Origin: an uncultured Psychrobacillus sp.
GTDB taxonomy: Bacteria; Bacillota; Bacilli; Bacillales_A; Planococcaceae
Direction: 5' to 3'
Length of the DNA: 64,000 nt
Assembly: GCA_934234185.1 (NCBI GenBank)
Contig: CAKQHO010000003.1
Location: 22,884-86,883 of the forward strand
Positions 27,424 to 36,051 of the stretch are shown piece after piece. The translations under genes and the position numbers were made by a program. The notes beneath the pieces are model-generated. The model was not told the DNA's origin. It made no database searches and worked only from the letters and a program-made list of their open reading frames with translations. Positions within the stretch are counted from its first letter, which is position 1. Every line of letters starts with the position of its first letter.

Positions 27424-28409
27424 TTTTCATCAAAGATGCTAGTACTATGCTTCGGCTGAACTCTTGCCTTCGGATCTATATATGCTTTCATATGACTTAT
27501 TGCATTTGGGACCTCACCGAAGCCTACTGCAATCAGCTTTACCTTACCAGCGTGAGTACATACATCACCAGCGGCATAAATACCCTCTATATTCGTTTCC
27601 ATCTTTTCATTTACTATCACCGAATTTCTTTCCATTTCTAAGCCCCATTCTTTTAGTGGACCAAGAGATGCAACATTTCCATAGTTCACAATTACTTCGT
27701 CTACGGAAATTCGTTCCTCCTCCTTCTCCTTATTCAGCAGGACGACTTCTTTTATACGTTCCTCTTCACCTATCAATTCTTTAACAACGTAAGGAGTTTT
27801 TATTTCAACACGTGAATTTAGAAGCTGTTGGACAGTCATCTCATGAGCAGTAAATTGCTCTTTTCTATGACATATTGTAACCCTAGAAGCCACGGCTTCT
27901 AACATTAGAGCCCAATCTAATGCAGAATCTCCACCACCTAGAATAAGCACATTCTTATCTTTAAATTCCTGCAAATTTGTTACCCTATAATGCAGGTTGG
28001 TTTGTTCAAATTCCTGGGCTCCTGGAACATTAAGTTTACGCGGCTGAAAGGAGCCTATACCAGCTGTCAGTAAAATAGTTTTGGTATAATGATTCCCTTT
28101 ATCTGTTCTTAATACAAAATAATCAGCTTGTCGGTCGATTGCTATCGCTGTTTCCTCCAAATGAATTGCAGGGTTACTGTATGCTGCTTGCTCCTCTAAG
28201 TTTGCAACCAAGTCCTTTGCCATTATTTTAGGAAGACCAGCAACATCGTAAATATACTTATCTGGGTATAGCTCCATTAGTTGACCACCCAATTGAGGAA
28301 GACTATCTATTATTTTCACCTTCATGTCCCGAAGACCAGCATAAAATGCTGCAAACAAGCCAACTGGACCTCCTCCAATGATTGTCACATCCACTACTTC
28401 TTCTGTCAT
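27417..28409 (-). CDS. Ferredoxin--NADP+ reductase, thioredoxin-reductase-like type 2
   Basis: FAD-dependent oxidoreductase of 330 residues, YumC-like, that exchanges electrons between NADPH and ferredoxin or flavodoxin. The FAD motif GGGPVGLF is at about residue 12, the NADPH motif GGGDSALDWA at about 158 and the second FAD motif AAGDVCTHAGK at about 275. The CxxC of thioredoxin reductases is absent, as expected for this class. The SD is GGGGTGA. Confidence 0.92.
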   Translation of the reverse strand: MTEEVVDVTIIGGGPVGLFAAFYAGLRDMKVKIIDSLPQLGGQLMELYPDKYIYDVAGLPKIMAKDLVANLEEQAAYSNPAIHLEETAIAIDRQADYFVLRTDKGNHYTKTILLTAGIGSFQPRKLNVPGAQEFEQTNLHYRVTNLQEFKDKNVLILGGGDSALDWALMLEAVASRVTICHRKEQFTAHEMTVQQLLNSRVEIKTPYVVKELIGEEERIKEVVLLNKEKEEERISVDEVIVNYGNVASLGPLKEWGLEMERNSVIVNEKMETNIEGIYAAGDVCTHAGKVKLIAVGFGEVPNAISHMKAYIDPKARVQPKHSTSIFDEKK

Positions 28410-28433
28410 GTTATTTTTTCACCCCACTATATT

Positions 28434-28823
28434 TTAAAGAAAACGATTACGTACTTCGGGAGATGGAATCATACATTCATCTTTTTTCCCAAACCACTTA
28501 TACCTATTTTTTGCTATATATTTATATACTCGGTTTCGAATTGGCCTTGGTACAGCTTTAAGAATAGATAAGGCCTTCCAAAATCCCTTTAAGTGCTTGC
28601 ATACCTCTAATGCCCCATCCGAATACTTATAAACCTGGCCATTTTTAATTAAAATAAAACTATCTATTTCATTTGAAATGTTATATTTTTCCTTCAATTC
28701 CATACCAACCTGGCTTTGAAGGGCTGCAAACTGAAAGTAAGCTTTTGGATCTCTAGCAATGATAAATTGAACACTTGAGTCACAGAAATTACACTCCCCG
28801 TCAAACATTACAATTGCATTCAT
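28434..28823 (-). CDS. DCC-family thiol-disulfide oxidoreductase-like protein (DUF393)
   Basis: Small cytosolic protein of 129 residues with the DCC motif: FDGECNFCDSSVQF at about residues 7-20, where DxxC..C is the family's thioredoxin-like site. AALQSQVG and YSDGALEV are further family positions. Similar to B. subtilis YuxK; function unknown. SD GGGGGGA. Confidence 0.88.
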   Translation of the reverse strand: MNAIVMFDGECNFCDSSVQFIIARDPKAYFQFAALQSQVGMELKEKYNISNEIDSFILIKNGQVYKYSDGALEVCKHLKGFWKALSILKAVPRPIRNRVYKYIAKNRYKWFGKKDECMIPSPEVRNRFL

Positions 28824-28860
28824 ACAAATCCCCCCCTACCTTTAGTTTAACAGAAATAAA

Positions 28861-28899
28861 AAAGATGCTCACTCATCGCGTACGATTAATGGCATCTTT
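28861..28899 (-). terminator. Terminator of the yteA-like gene
   Basis: Stem AAAGATGC / GCATCTTT with an inner ATCG/CGAT stem and a T-rich minus-strand tail. Confidence 0.75.
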
Positions 28900-28904
28900 A
28901 ATAT

Positions 28905-29387
28905 TTACCCCTTGTCTTGAGGTGTGTCAGAGGAGCCGAATGCTTCTACATCCTCAAAGCTATTATCGAAATCTCTTCTTTCATCGTTCTCTCTGTCTAC
29001 AGGATGCTCTGTAGACGAATTTAGGACCTCTTCTTCTACTGGCCTCACATCATTCACTTCCTGCTCCGCATGCTCTACACAGGTCAGTGCTGTTGGCACA
29101 GCCTCCAATCGTTCGATAGGAATGGTAGTATGGCAAACTCGACAAGTTCCATAAGTGCCAGCTTCTATTGCATCGAGGGCCTCTTGAACTTCTTCCTTTT
29201 CATTATCAAAATGTCTAATAAGAGCCAATCTTGTATGTTGGTCTGTCAAGTCAGTTGCCGTATCAGCAGGGTGATTATCATAATTAGACAGCTCAGTCGT
29301 TTCAAATATTGCTTCCGCTTCTTTACTCTTCTCTATTTCATCCAAACGATTAAGTAGGATTTCTTTGATTTTTTCATATTTAGCCAT
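28905..29387 (-). CDS. yteA: YteA-like DksA/TraR zinc-finger protein
   Basis: Protein of 160 residues: an N-terminal coiled-coil region (about 1-85) and a DksA/TraR-type finger (GTYGTCRVCHTTIPIERL, then TALTCVEHA). The finger has C-x2-C and C-x2-H rather than four Cys. Conserved 'yteA family sporulation' proteins in Bacillales have this form. The acidic C-terminus is long. SD AAGGAGG. A role in RNA polymerase control is possible but not shown. Confidence 0.82.
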   Translation of the reverse strand: MAKYEKIKEILLNRLDEIEKSKEAEAIFETTELSNYDNHPADTATDLTDQHTRLALIRHFDNEKEEVQEALDAIEAGTYGTCRVCHTTIPIERLEAVPTALTCVEHAEQEVNDVRPVEEEVLNSSTEHPVDRENDERRDFDNSFEDVEAFGSSDTPQDKG

Positions 29388-29506
29388 ATCAATTCCTCCT
29401 TGAGTTAATATTAGGAATACCCATAAATAATAAAAATAAAACTACACGTTTTCCATACATGAATTTTGGATAATAAGATAACATAAGAAAAAGGAGTGAT
29501 TGAAAT

Positions 29507-30133
29507 TTGGGAATCCACCAATTTTTTAGAAGCCTTAATGATTTAGAAAGAATTATACGAGCTCCAGGACGCTTTAAATATGAGGAGCATAATGTTGCTG
29601 CACACTCCTGGAAGGTTTCACAATATGCTATGTTCTTTGCAACAATTGAAGAAGAGAGCGGCGTCAGCATTAACTGGAAATCTTTATATGAAAAAACGAT
29701 TAATCATGACTTTGCAGAAATCTTTATAGGTGACATTAAAACCCCGGTTAAACATGCGTCTCCTGAGCTTAAACAGATGCTTGCGCATGTAGAAGAAAAA
29801 ATGATGGAGAATTTTATATTGTCTGAAATACCATCAGAATATCAATCTGTGTTTTTCGACCGAATGAAGGAAGGTAAAGATGAAACGATTGAAGGACGTT
29901 TACTGGAGTTTGCCGATAAGCTAGACCAAATTTATGAGGCATTTGCAGAGTTGCAGCGAGGAAATACAGACCCTGAGTTTATCAAAATGTATGAGGTGGC
30001 GTTAACGAAAATCTTACATCTCCCCTTAAAGAAAAGCGTCTCTTATTTTAGAGAAGTCATCCTACAAGATCTTATGGCAGAAGAATCCGTAATAGATGTA
30101 AAAAGCATTACATTAAAAGCATTGGTTGAATAA
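29507..30133 (+). CDS. HD-domain YfbR-like nucleotidase
   Basis: Protein of 208 residues of the YfbR/HD_3 group, whose E. coli member hydrolyses deoxynucleoside 5'-monophosphates. The metal site is visible: His in EEHNVAAHSW (about residue 29), HD in NHDFAEIFIGD (about 66) and Asp in EFADKLDQIYEAF (about 134). Start is TTG, with AAGGAG about 10 nt upstream; no alternative in-frame start exists. Divergent from the yteA-like gene. Confidence 0.85.
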   Translation: MGIHQFFRSLNDLERIIRAPGRFKYEEHNVAAHSWKVSQYAMFFATIEEESGVSINWKSLYEKTINHDFAEIFIGDIKTPVKHASPELKQMLAHVEEKMMENFILSEIPSEYQSVFFDRMKEGKDETIEGRLLEFADKLDQIYEAFAELQRGNTDPEFIKMYEVALTKILHLPLKKSVSYFREVILQDLMAEESVIDVKSITLKALVE

Positions 30134-30221
30134 GGAAATTTTTCAATATTGTTAGCGATATATTGTATAATTTAGTGTATACTATTATTGTATCACGAAC
30201 GAATATTGAGGAGGGGTCTTT

Positions 30222-30866
30222 TTGCCTATACCAATTGATCATACAAAGCCAATTCGAAAAACAGCCAAGCTGCATGCCTTCAATCAATTACAGCAATGGA
30301 TTATAGATGGCACTTTACAACCACATGAAAAATTGAATGATATAGAATTAGCACAAGCATTAGGAGTGAGTCGTACTCCTATTAGAGAATCTCTCCAGCT
30401 CCTAGAATCACAGGGTTTTGTATCTATGCAGCCAGGACGTGCGACTCAAGTAACGCCTGTGGAGCCTGAAGATATTTATAACTTATTGCCCCCCCTGGCA
30501 GCTTTGCAGGTATTAGCAGCAGAATTAGCAAGTCCACATATTAATGATTCTATTATTCAGTTGTTAGAAGAGAAAAACCTAGAATTTGCAAATGCTCTTC
30601 ACGCAAAGGAATTTAATAATGCTCTTAAAATAGATGAAGAGTTTCATCAAGTGATTGTTGATACTGCCAATAACCCGTACATATCCTCCATGGTTGAAAT
30701 GCTACAAGCACATGTGCGCCGCTTGTATTACTATGAAAAAATTAAACTCAGAGAGCAATCTATCCAGCAGCATGCAGAGCTTATACAATATTTAAAAGAT
30801 AAGGACTTAAAAAAAGTAGCTGAAATTATGCGAGCAAATTGGATATATACAATTGAAGAATTCTAA
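30222..30866 (+). CDS. GntR-family regulator, FadR/FCD type
   Basis: Transcription regulator of 214 residues. The winged helix-turn-helix is at about residues 20-80 (ALGVSRTPIRESLQLLESQG). The all-helical FCD ligand domain follows, with EEFHQVIVD and HVRRLYYYEK as candidate metal/ligand positions. Start is TTG, 7 nt after GGAGGGG. Neither neighbour is an obvious target gene, so the ligand is unknown. The AT-rich upstream region with GTATAC-like sequences could hold an autoregulatory site. Confidence 0.85.
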   Translation: MPIPIDHTKPIRKTAKLHAFNQLQQWIIDGTLQPHEKLNDIELAQALGVSRTPIRESLQLLESQGFVSMQPGRATQVTPVEPEDIYNLLPPLAALQVLAAELASPHINDSIIQLLEEKNLEFANALHAKEFNNALKIDEEFHQVIVDTANNPYISSMVEMLQAHVRRLYYYEKIKLREQSIQQHAELIQYLKDKDLKKVAEIMRANWIYTIEEF

Positions 30867-30881
30867 TATAAATAGATTTAC

Positions 30882-30929
30882 AAGCTGCTTAGAAACTCAG
30901 AGAAATTTGACGTGATTGGCAGCTTTTTT
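30882..30929 (+). terminator. Terminator of the GntR gene
   Basis: Stem AAGCTGC / GCAGCTT closing a long loop, followed by a T6 run. Confidence 0.6.
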
Positions 30930-30974
30930 ATTTTAGATTCAAGCAAACAACAGACTCCGATTAACATAAAAAGA

Positions 30975-31011
30975 CAAAATGCCTGGAGAATAACTTCTCT
31001 CGGGCATTTTG
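30975..31011 (-). terminator. Terminator of brnQ
   Basis: Stem CAAAATGCC / GGCATTTTG with inner GAGAA/TTCTC pairing and T5 on the minus strand, 37 nt after the brnQ stop. Confidence 0.85.
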
Positions 31012-31047
31012 CCTATTGTCTAAATTTTATTCTACCTAAACGAATTC

Positions 31048-32403
31048 TTATACAGTCTTCATCTGATTGCCTTTTAGTCTAGCAATTAGTCCAGTAATAA
31101 TAGTTAGGATTATAAAAGGGGCAAGCCATCCTAAACCTACACTGTAAAAAGGAAGAACAGTATCATAAACACGAAGAACTGACTCTAACCACCCTGCGTA
31201 TTCCCTCTCTAGAGAATCATAAAGCGCCTTTATTCCATCCACTAACCCTATCAAAAACGTAACAAATATTACTGTCCCATACACTAATCTATCGTGGAAG
31301 AACAGAGGTGATAAGAAGGTTAAAAGAATTAAGACAATTGCTAATGGATATAAAAGCATTAAAACTGGTATTGAATACGTAATTATATTGGATAGTCCAA
31401 AGTTCGCAATACCGCATGTAAACACACTAAAAATAATTACAAAGGATTTATAGCCTATTTTAGGGAGTAATGTATGGAAATACTCCGCACATGCGGTTGT
31501 TAATCCGATACTAGTAGTTAAACAAGCTAAGATTATTACTATGGTCAATAAAACACTTCCAAACGAATCAAAATAGTACGTTGACGCACTACTAAGCACC
31601 GGCCCTCCATTTTCAAATAATCCAAACTTCTCTACACTAGTAGCACCCAAATAACCTATTCCCGCATAGATGATTCCTAAGAAAAATACAGCAATAGCTC
31701 CTGCTTTGGCTGTAGCACTTAAAACTCCTTTAAGAGAGGACACACCCATAGATCGAATAGCATTAATTACAATAATACCGAAAACTAAAGAAGCAAGGGC
31801 ATCCATTGTATTATATCCGTCCGTAAAGCCAGTCATAAAAGCATTATCAACATACTTTCCTTGAGGCTCATCGAAATCTCCCATCGGCTTAATAAAAACA
31901 AATAATAATAAAATAAATAATCCAATAATAATTCCAGGAGATAAAAACTTCCCAACATTGTCTACAATTTTAGAGGGATATAAAGAGAACAGCAGAGTTA
32001 TTCCAAAGAACAAAATGGTAAAGACTAACAATCCAACTTGCGCATTATTCTCATTTAAAAAAGGAAGAACACCAATCTCATAGGAAACTGCACCTGTACG
32101 AGGTAAAGCAAAAAATGGTCCAATCGTTAGATATAGAAGAGAAGTAAAAACCACACCAAATGCTGGGTGAACTCTACTCGATAAGTCTTGAAGATTCTTA
32201 CTTCCAGAGAAGCCCATCGCTAAAGTTCCGAGAAATGGTAGTCCTATTCCGGTGATTAAAAAACCTATAATTGCAATCCATAAATTTGTTCCTGCATTTT
32301 GCCCAAGACTTGCTGGAAATATTAAGTTACCTGCGCCAAAAAATAATGCAAATAACATAACCCCGATAACTAGATAACTTGAAAATGGTAGCTTTTGGTT
32401 CAT
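31048..32403 (-). CDS. brnQ: Branched-chain amino acid Na+ symporter BrnQ
   Basis: LIVCS-family carrier of 451 residues with about 12 helices that imports Leu, Ile and Val with sodium. The N-terminal motif FALFFGAGNLIFPASLG (about residues 19-35) is the family hallmark. The ATG at 32403 follows AGGAGGC; the 19 codons upstream in the longest frame lie in the leader. A promoter and a CodY-box-like site are seen upstream, which would suit a branched-chain amino acid gene. Confidence 0.93.
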   Translation of the reverse strand: MNQKLPFSSYLVIGVMLFALFFGAGNLIFPASLGQNAGTNLWIAIIGFLITGIGLPFLGTLAMGFSGSKNLQDLSSRVHPAFGVVFTSLLYLTIGPFFALPRTGAVSYEIGVLPFLNENNAQVGLLVFTILFFGITLLFSLYPSKIVDNVGKFLSPGIIIGLFILLLFVFIKPMGDFDEPQGKYVDNAFMTGFTDGYNTMDALASLVFGIIVINAIRSMGVSSLKGVLSATAKAGAIAVFFLGIIYAGIGYLGATSVEKFGLFENGGPVLSSASTYYFDSFGSVLLTIVIILACLTTSIGLTTACAEYFHTLLPKIGYKSFVIIFSVFTCGIANFGLSNIITYSIPVLMLLYPLAIVLILLTFLSPLFFHDRLVYGTVIFVTFLIGLVDGIKALYDSLEREYAGWLESVLRVYDTVLPFYSVGLGWLAPFIILTIITGLIARLKGNQMKTV

Positions 32404-32522
32404 ATTTTTGCCTCCTGTGTTATAAGAAAAGTTACTTCTCCTAATATTTCCTAGTTGCATATTAACTAATCTTTTATTTTCATTTATATTTCATATCTTG
32501 TTTTAATTAGATAACAAAACTG

Positions 32523-32551
32523 ATAATACTATGTATCCATGCAGAATGCAA
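32523..32551 (-). promoter_or_regulatory. Promoter of brnQ
   Basis: Minus-strand TTGCAT (32551-32546) and TATTAT (32528-32523) 17 bp apart, giving a leader of about 113 nt. No T-box or riboswitch was recognised in the leader. Confidence 0.55.
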
Positions 32552-32562
32552 TATATTAGTTA

Positions 32563-32577
32563 AATTTATTGAATATT
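32563..32577 (-). promoter_or_regulatory. Possible CodY box upstream of brnQ
   Basis: AATATTCAATAAATT on the minus strand matches the CodY consensus AATTTTCWGAAAATT at 12 of 15 positions and lies just upstream of the -35. The region is very AT-rich, so chance is a serious alternative. Confidence 0.3.
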
Positions 32578-32646
32578 TATTTTATTTATATATTATTTGA
32601 GCGAAATTACTCAACTTTTATCATTATGTGTAGGATAAATAAAAAA

Positions 32647-32683
32647 ATAGCTGAACTCCCTTTTACACAGGTTTGTCAGCTAT
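32647..32683 (-). terminator. Terminator of the mrp operon
   Basis: Stem ATAGCTGA / TCAGCTAT with T7 on the minus strand, just after the mrpG stop codon. Confidence 0.85.
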
Positions 32684-32688
32684 CTTTA

Positions 32689-33048
32689 TTAATCACTTTT
32701 CTTTTCAAGAAGTTCTGTCAATGATTCATCAGAGGAATTTTCAGCTAGTGGAACATTTGATCGGAAAGCGGCTCTAGTTAGTAGGTGTCCAGCTACTGGA
32801 GCTGTCAAAAATACAAACAAAATTCCTAAAATTAGTCTTACGCTAATATAGCCATCGTGAACCCAAAAGTATATAAAAGCTCCAGCTAGAGATAAGAGCA
32901 CTGCAACAGTTGCACTTTTGGCACCAGCATGAGAGCGAGTATAAACATCCGGAAGCCTTATAATCCCTACTGCACTTATTACGCTCATGATTCCCCCTAA
33001 AAGGACAATTAATGCAGCCATCAACTCAAATATCAGATTTACGTTCAA
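32689..33048 (-). CDS. mrpG: Na+/H+ antiporter subunit MrpG
   Basis: Small subunit (119 residues, three helices) of the Mrp/Mnh cation-proton antiporter complex. GIIRLPDVYTRSHAGAKSAT (about residues 29-48) is the PhaG/MnhG/YufB signature. The TTG at 33048 follows AAAGGGGAG and lies inside the end of mrpF; the longer frame adds 18 unsupported codons. Last gene of the seven-gene operon. Confidence 0.9.
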   Translation of the reverse strand: MNVNLIFELMAALIVLLGGIMSVISAVGIIRLPDVYTRSHAGAKSATVAVLLSLAGAFIYFWVHDGYISVRLILGILFVFLTAPVAGHLLTRAAFRSNVPLAENSSDESLTELLEKKSD

Positions 33049-33310
33049 TGATAACTCCCCTTTCAATATACCTTGCAACAGCAATAGTACTAATAAAGGC
33101 AAGTATCCCTAAAATTAGAATGGCCTCCAAAAACGCTTTGGTTTTTAACACAATTGATACGATAGCAATAATAGAAATCAGATTTACCCCAACCATATCT
33201 AACGCTACCGCTCTATCTGGTGCAGTAGGACCTTTAATCATTCGAACAAGAGCTATCGCAATAGATATGGTGAATAATGCAAGTGAAATTAATAGGATTG
33301 TTTGTACCAC
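33026..33310 (-). CDS. mrpF: Na+/H+ antiporter subunit MrpF
   Basis: Subunit of 94 residues with three helices. The segment RMIKGPTAPDRAVALDMVGV (about residues 23-42) is the MnhF signature. Starts with GTG overlapping the mrpE stop as TAGTG, and its 3' end overlaps mrpG, so the small subunits are translationally coupled. Confidence 0.92.
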   Translation of the reverse strand: MVQTILLISLALFTISIAIALVRMIKGPTAPDRAVALDMVGVNLISIIAIVSIVLKTKAFLEAILILGILAFISTIAVARYIERGVIIERKSDI

Positions 33311-33792
33311 TATCTAGTCACCTCCATAATTGCCTTTTCAAACTTTTTCAGTGATTTTAAGACGTCTGTCTTAGAAACTTCCATATCCATAGCGTGGATA
33401 AAGAACGTATTTCCATCCTGACTTACCTCCATCACAACAGATCCTGGAGTTAAGGTTAATAATAATGCGAGAGTAGTAATCTCCCAATCACCTTTTAGTT
33501 CCGTTGTGTAGGTAAATATTCCAGGCTTAATGCCTAATTTGGGACTTAATATTTGCTTACTGATCAGAATACTTGACGAAGCTAGTTCTCGAATAAAAAT
33601 GAAAACAAGCTTAATAATAGAGAATAACCTTCGAAGATAAAATTGGGTTCCAAAAAATCGATGCATTAAAAAGACAATTCCTATACCAACCAGGAAGCCA
33701 GCAAAAAAGGTTGAAATGGTTAATTCTTCTTCATCATTTAACAAGGTCCATAAAAAAGCGATAAATAAATTCAGCAAAAATTGTGCTGGCAT
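33310..33792 (-). CDS. mrpE: Na+/H+ antiporter subunit MrpE
   Basis: Subunit of 160 residues with N-terminal helices and a cytosolic C-terminal domain. FLLNLFIAFLW at the start and LLTLTPGSVVMEV (about residue 98) are MnhE features. The ATG at 33792 is preferred, since MPAQFLLN aligns with the usual MrpE start and GAGGTG lies 6 nt upstream. The ATG at 33810, overlapping the mrpD stop as TAATG, would add six residues. Confidence 0.9.
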   Translation of the reverse strand: MPAQFLLNLFIAFLWTLLNDEEELTISTFFAGFLVGIGIVFLMHRFFGTQFYLRRLFSIIKLVFIFIRELASSSILISKQILSPKLGIKPGIFTYTTELKGDWEITTLALLLTLTPGSVVMEVSQDGNTFFIHAMDMEVSKTDVLKSLKKFEKAIMEVTR

Positions 33793-33809
33793 CGTCCTCA
33801 CCTCTCCCA

Positions 33810-35297
33810 TTATTTATTGTTACCTAAAATAGCTTCTATATAAATGTTGGGATTCGATAGTGTAACTGCAGCATCCTTTACAAAATCAGCTATTACCTCG
33901 GATCCTAAACCAAGAAAGATTGTCCCCAGGGCAAGAATAAAAATAGGTAAACTCAACCCTACCTTCAGTGGTGTTTCATCCTCTAAACTAATAATAGTTT
34001 CTCCAAAAATAGTTTGAAGGAAAACGCGTAAGAGCGAGTAAAGCACTACTACACTAGACAAAAAAGCTAAAGTTAATAAAACAAATGCCTCCGCCTCTAT
34101 GGCACCAATCCCCATAAGCAGTTTTCCAATAAAACCACTTAAAGGAGGGATACCAGCTAAAGAGCATGTCACTATAAAAAACATCCATCCTAGTAAAGGA
34201 TAGTTTTTAATCAGACCACTTATCTCATCTATTTTATATTTTCCGGTTAACGTAATAATTGTACCCGCTAATAAGAACAGTAGGGCCTTAGCAATCATAT
34301 CGTGGATGACATAATAAATAGTCCCTTCAAGGGCAGTTTCAGAACCAATTGCTAAACCAACAAGCATGAAGCCTATCGTAATAACGACATTGTAGCAAAC
34401 GATTAATCGAATATCTTTATAGGCGATTGCACCCATGGACCCTAAAATTAACGTTATCCCAGCCATTACTCCAATTAATGTATGAGTAATTCCTTGGTCA
34501 TGATAGAAAATTAATGTAAAGGTGCGAACTAAAGCATAGATTCCTACCTTAGTAAGCAGTGCTCCAAATAATGCAGCCACAGCAGTAGGAGCTGCACTAT
34601 ATGAACCAGGAAGCCAGAAAAACAGGAGTAAACCAGCCTTTATACTAAACACAATTAGAAATAATATGCTTACCACGGTTATTAAGGGATCTTGCCCTGT
34701 CTCTGCTACACGCTGGGAAAGATGAGCCATATTTAAGGTTCCAAGCGTTCCGTACAGATAAGCAAGCGCAACAAGGAAAAACCATGAGGCAACTATATTA
34801 ATAACTACATATTTAATAGATTCTCTTAGTTGTCGCTTCTTCCCACCTAGTGCCAAAAGGACAAATGATGCCAGAAGCATGACTTCAAAGCAAACAAACA
34901 GATTAAACATATCACCAGTTAAAAAGGAGCCATTTACTCCAGCAATTAAGAATAATACCATTGGGTAAAAATACATCCGCTCATGTTCTTCTCCAATAGA
35001 AGAAAATGCATAGATAAGGCATATAGCAGTCACAAAGCTACCGGTAGTGACTAAGAGCATAGCAAAGGAATCTGCCACAAAGAGAATTCCAAATGGTGGC
35101 TGCCAGTCTCCAAAATCTAATCGAATGATTCCGTTTGCTTGAATTTGAATTAAAATATATAAACTTATCGCTACAATTCCAAACATCGTAATTACGCTTA
35201 TTATTCGTTGTGCACGGATATATGGTCTAAGAAATACTAACAAAACTCCTACTAGGATAGGAATGATTAAAGGTAAAACAATTAAATTATTCATCAT
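33810..35297 (-). CDS. mrpD: Na+/H+ antiporter subunit MrpD
   Basis: Large membrane subunit of 495 residues with about 14 helices, homologous to complex I subunits NuoM/N. Conserved features include the charged helix 5 Glu region (FVCFEVMLLASF, about residue 134), the proton-path Lys region (FSIKAGLLLFFWLPGSY, about 217) and HDMIAKALLFLLAG (about 327). Overlaps mrpC by 11 nt. It starts with two Met codons, either of which could be used. Confidence 0.93.
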   Translation of the reverse strand: MMNNLIVLPLIIPILVGVLLVFLRPYIRAQRIISVITMFGIVAISLYILIQIQANGIIRLDFGDWQPPFGILFVADSFAMLLVTTGSFVTAICLIYAFSSIGEEHERMYFYPMVLFLIAGVNGSFLTGDMFNLFVCFEVMLLASFVLLALGGKKRQLRESIKYVVINIVASWFFLVALAYLYGTLGTLNMAHLSQRVAETGQDPLITVVSILFLIVFSIKAGLLLFFWLPGSYSAAPTAVAALFGALLTKVGIYALVRTFTLIFYHDQGITHTLIGVMAGITLILGSMGAIAYKDIRLIVCYNVVITIGFMLVGLAIGSETALEGTIYYVIHDMIAKALLFLLAGTIITLTGKYKIDEISGLIKNYPLLGWMFFIVTCSLAGIPPLSGFIGKLLMGIGAIEAEAFVLLTLAFLSSVVVLYSLLRVFLQTIFGETIISLEDETPLKVGLSLPIFILALGTIFLGLGSEVIADFVKDAAVTLSNPNIYIEAILGNNK

Positions 35298-35625
35298 TCT
35301 TTCCTCTCAATGCTTTAAGATCATCCGTCCTATTTTCTTTATAGGAACGATAGGCAAGCACTAATATAAAAGCAGTCACCGCAAAGCTGATAACAATCGC
35401 AGTTAAAATTAGTGCTTGAGGTAATGCATCGGTATAGGGACCACTGGAATCTATTAATAATGGAACGTTCCCCTCTTTAAGACCGCCCATTGTAAGAATT
35501 AGCAAATGTACCGCATGGGATAAAACAGCAGTCCCTAAAATAACGCGTATTATATTACGTGAGAGGATTAGATAGGTAGCTACAGAGACTAAAATTCCAA
35601 TCAAAATTACTATGATAGTTTCCAT
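35287..35625 (-). CDS. mrpC: Na+/H+ antiporter subunit MrpC
   Basis: Subunit of 112 residues with three helices, homologous to NuoK. ILGTAVLSHAVHLLILTMGG (about residues 29-48) and the DALPQALILTAIVISFAVTA segment (about 67-86) are typical. Three bases separate it from mrpB. Confidence 0.93.
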   Translation of the reverse strand: METIIVILIGILVSVATYLILSRNIIRVILGTAVLSHAVHLLILTMGGLKEGNVPLLIDSSGPYTDALPQALILTAIVISFAVTAFILVLAYRSYKENRTDDLKALRGKNDE

Positions 35626-35628
35626 GAT

Positions 35629-36051
35629 CTATTCATCCTCACTTATACTTAAAATAATCGTTACTACCACTCCAATTACCGCCAAGGCTACTCCTGCTTC
35701 AAAAATGGTAACTGTAGTCAGTTCTGTCTTCCCTAAGATTGGAAGATCGAAATAAGCAAATGTCTGAGACATAAAAGGCACACCAAAAATAATAGAACCA
35801 AATCCCGTTCCAGTAGCCAATAATACGCCAAGCGCTGCAACAAGCTTATAATCTAGTGGCAAACTTTTTTGAACGTTTTCTATCCCATTTGATAAATATA
35901 ACAGCACAAAAGCGGAAGCTAATACTAGTCCGCCTATAAATCCACCCCCAGGACTATTATGTCCTGAAAGAAATAAATAAACGCCAAACGTAAATATGAT
36001 AAAAACTACGATCTTGGTTACTGTTCGAAGGATTACATCGTTAATTCTCAA
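35629..36051 (-). CDS. mrpB: Na+/H+ antiporter subunit MrpB
   Basis: Subunit of 140 residues with four helices. GHNSPGGGFIGGLV (about residues 29-42) is the MnhB motif. Its 5' end overlaps mrpA by 11 nt. Confidence 0.93.
   Translation of the reverse strand: MRINDVILRTVTKIVVFIIFTFGVYLFLSGHNSPGGGFIGGLVLASAFVLLYLSNGIENVQKSLPLDYKLVAALGVLLATGTGFGSIIFGVPFMSQTFAYFDLPILGKTELTTVTIFEAGVALAVIGVVVTIILSISEDE

Noticed and set aside
32404..32522. T-box or riboswitch in the brnQ leader
   Set aside because: No T-box sequence, no terminator hairpin and little structure; the leader is simply AT-rich.
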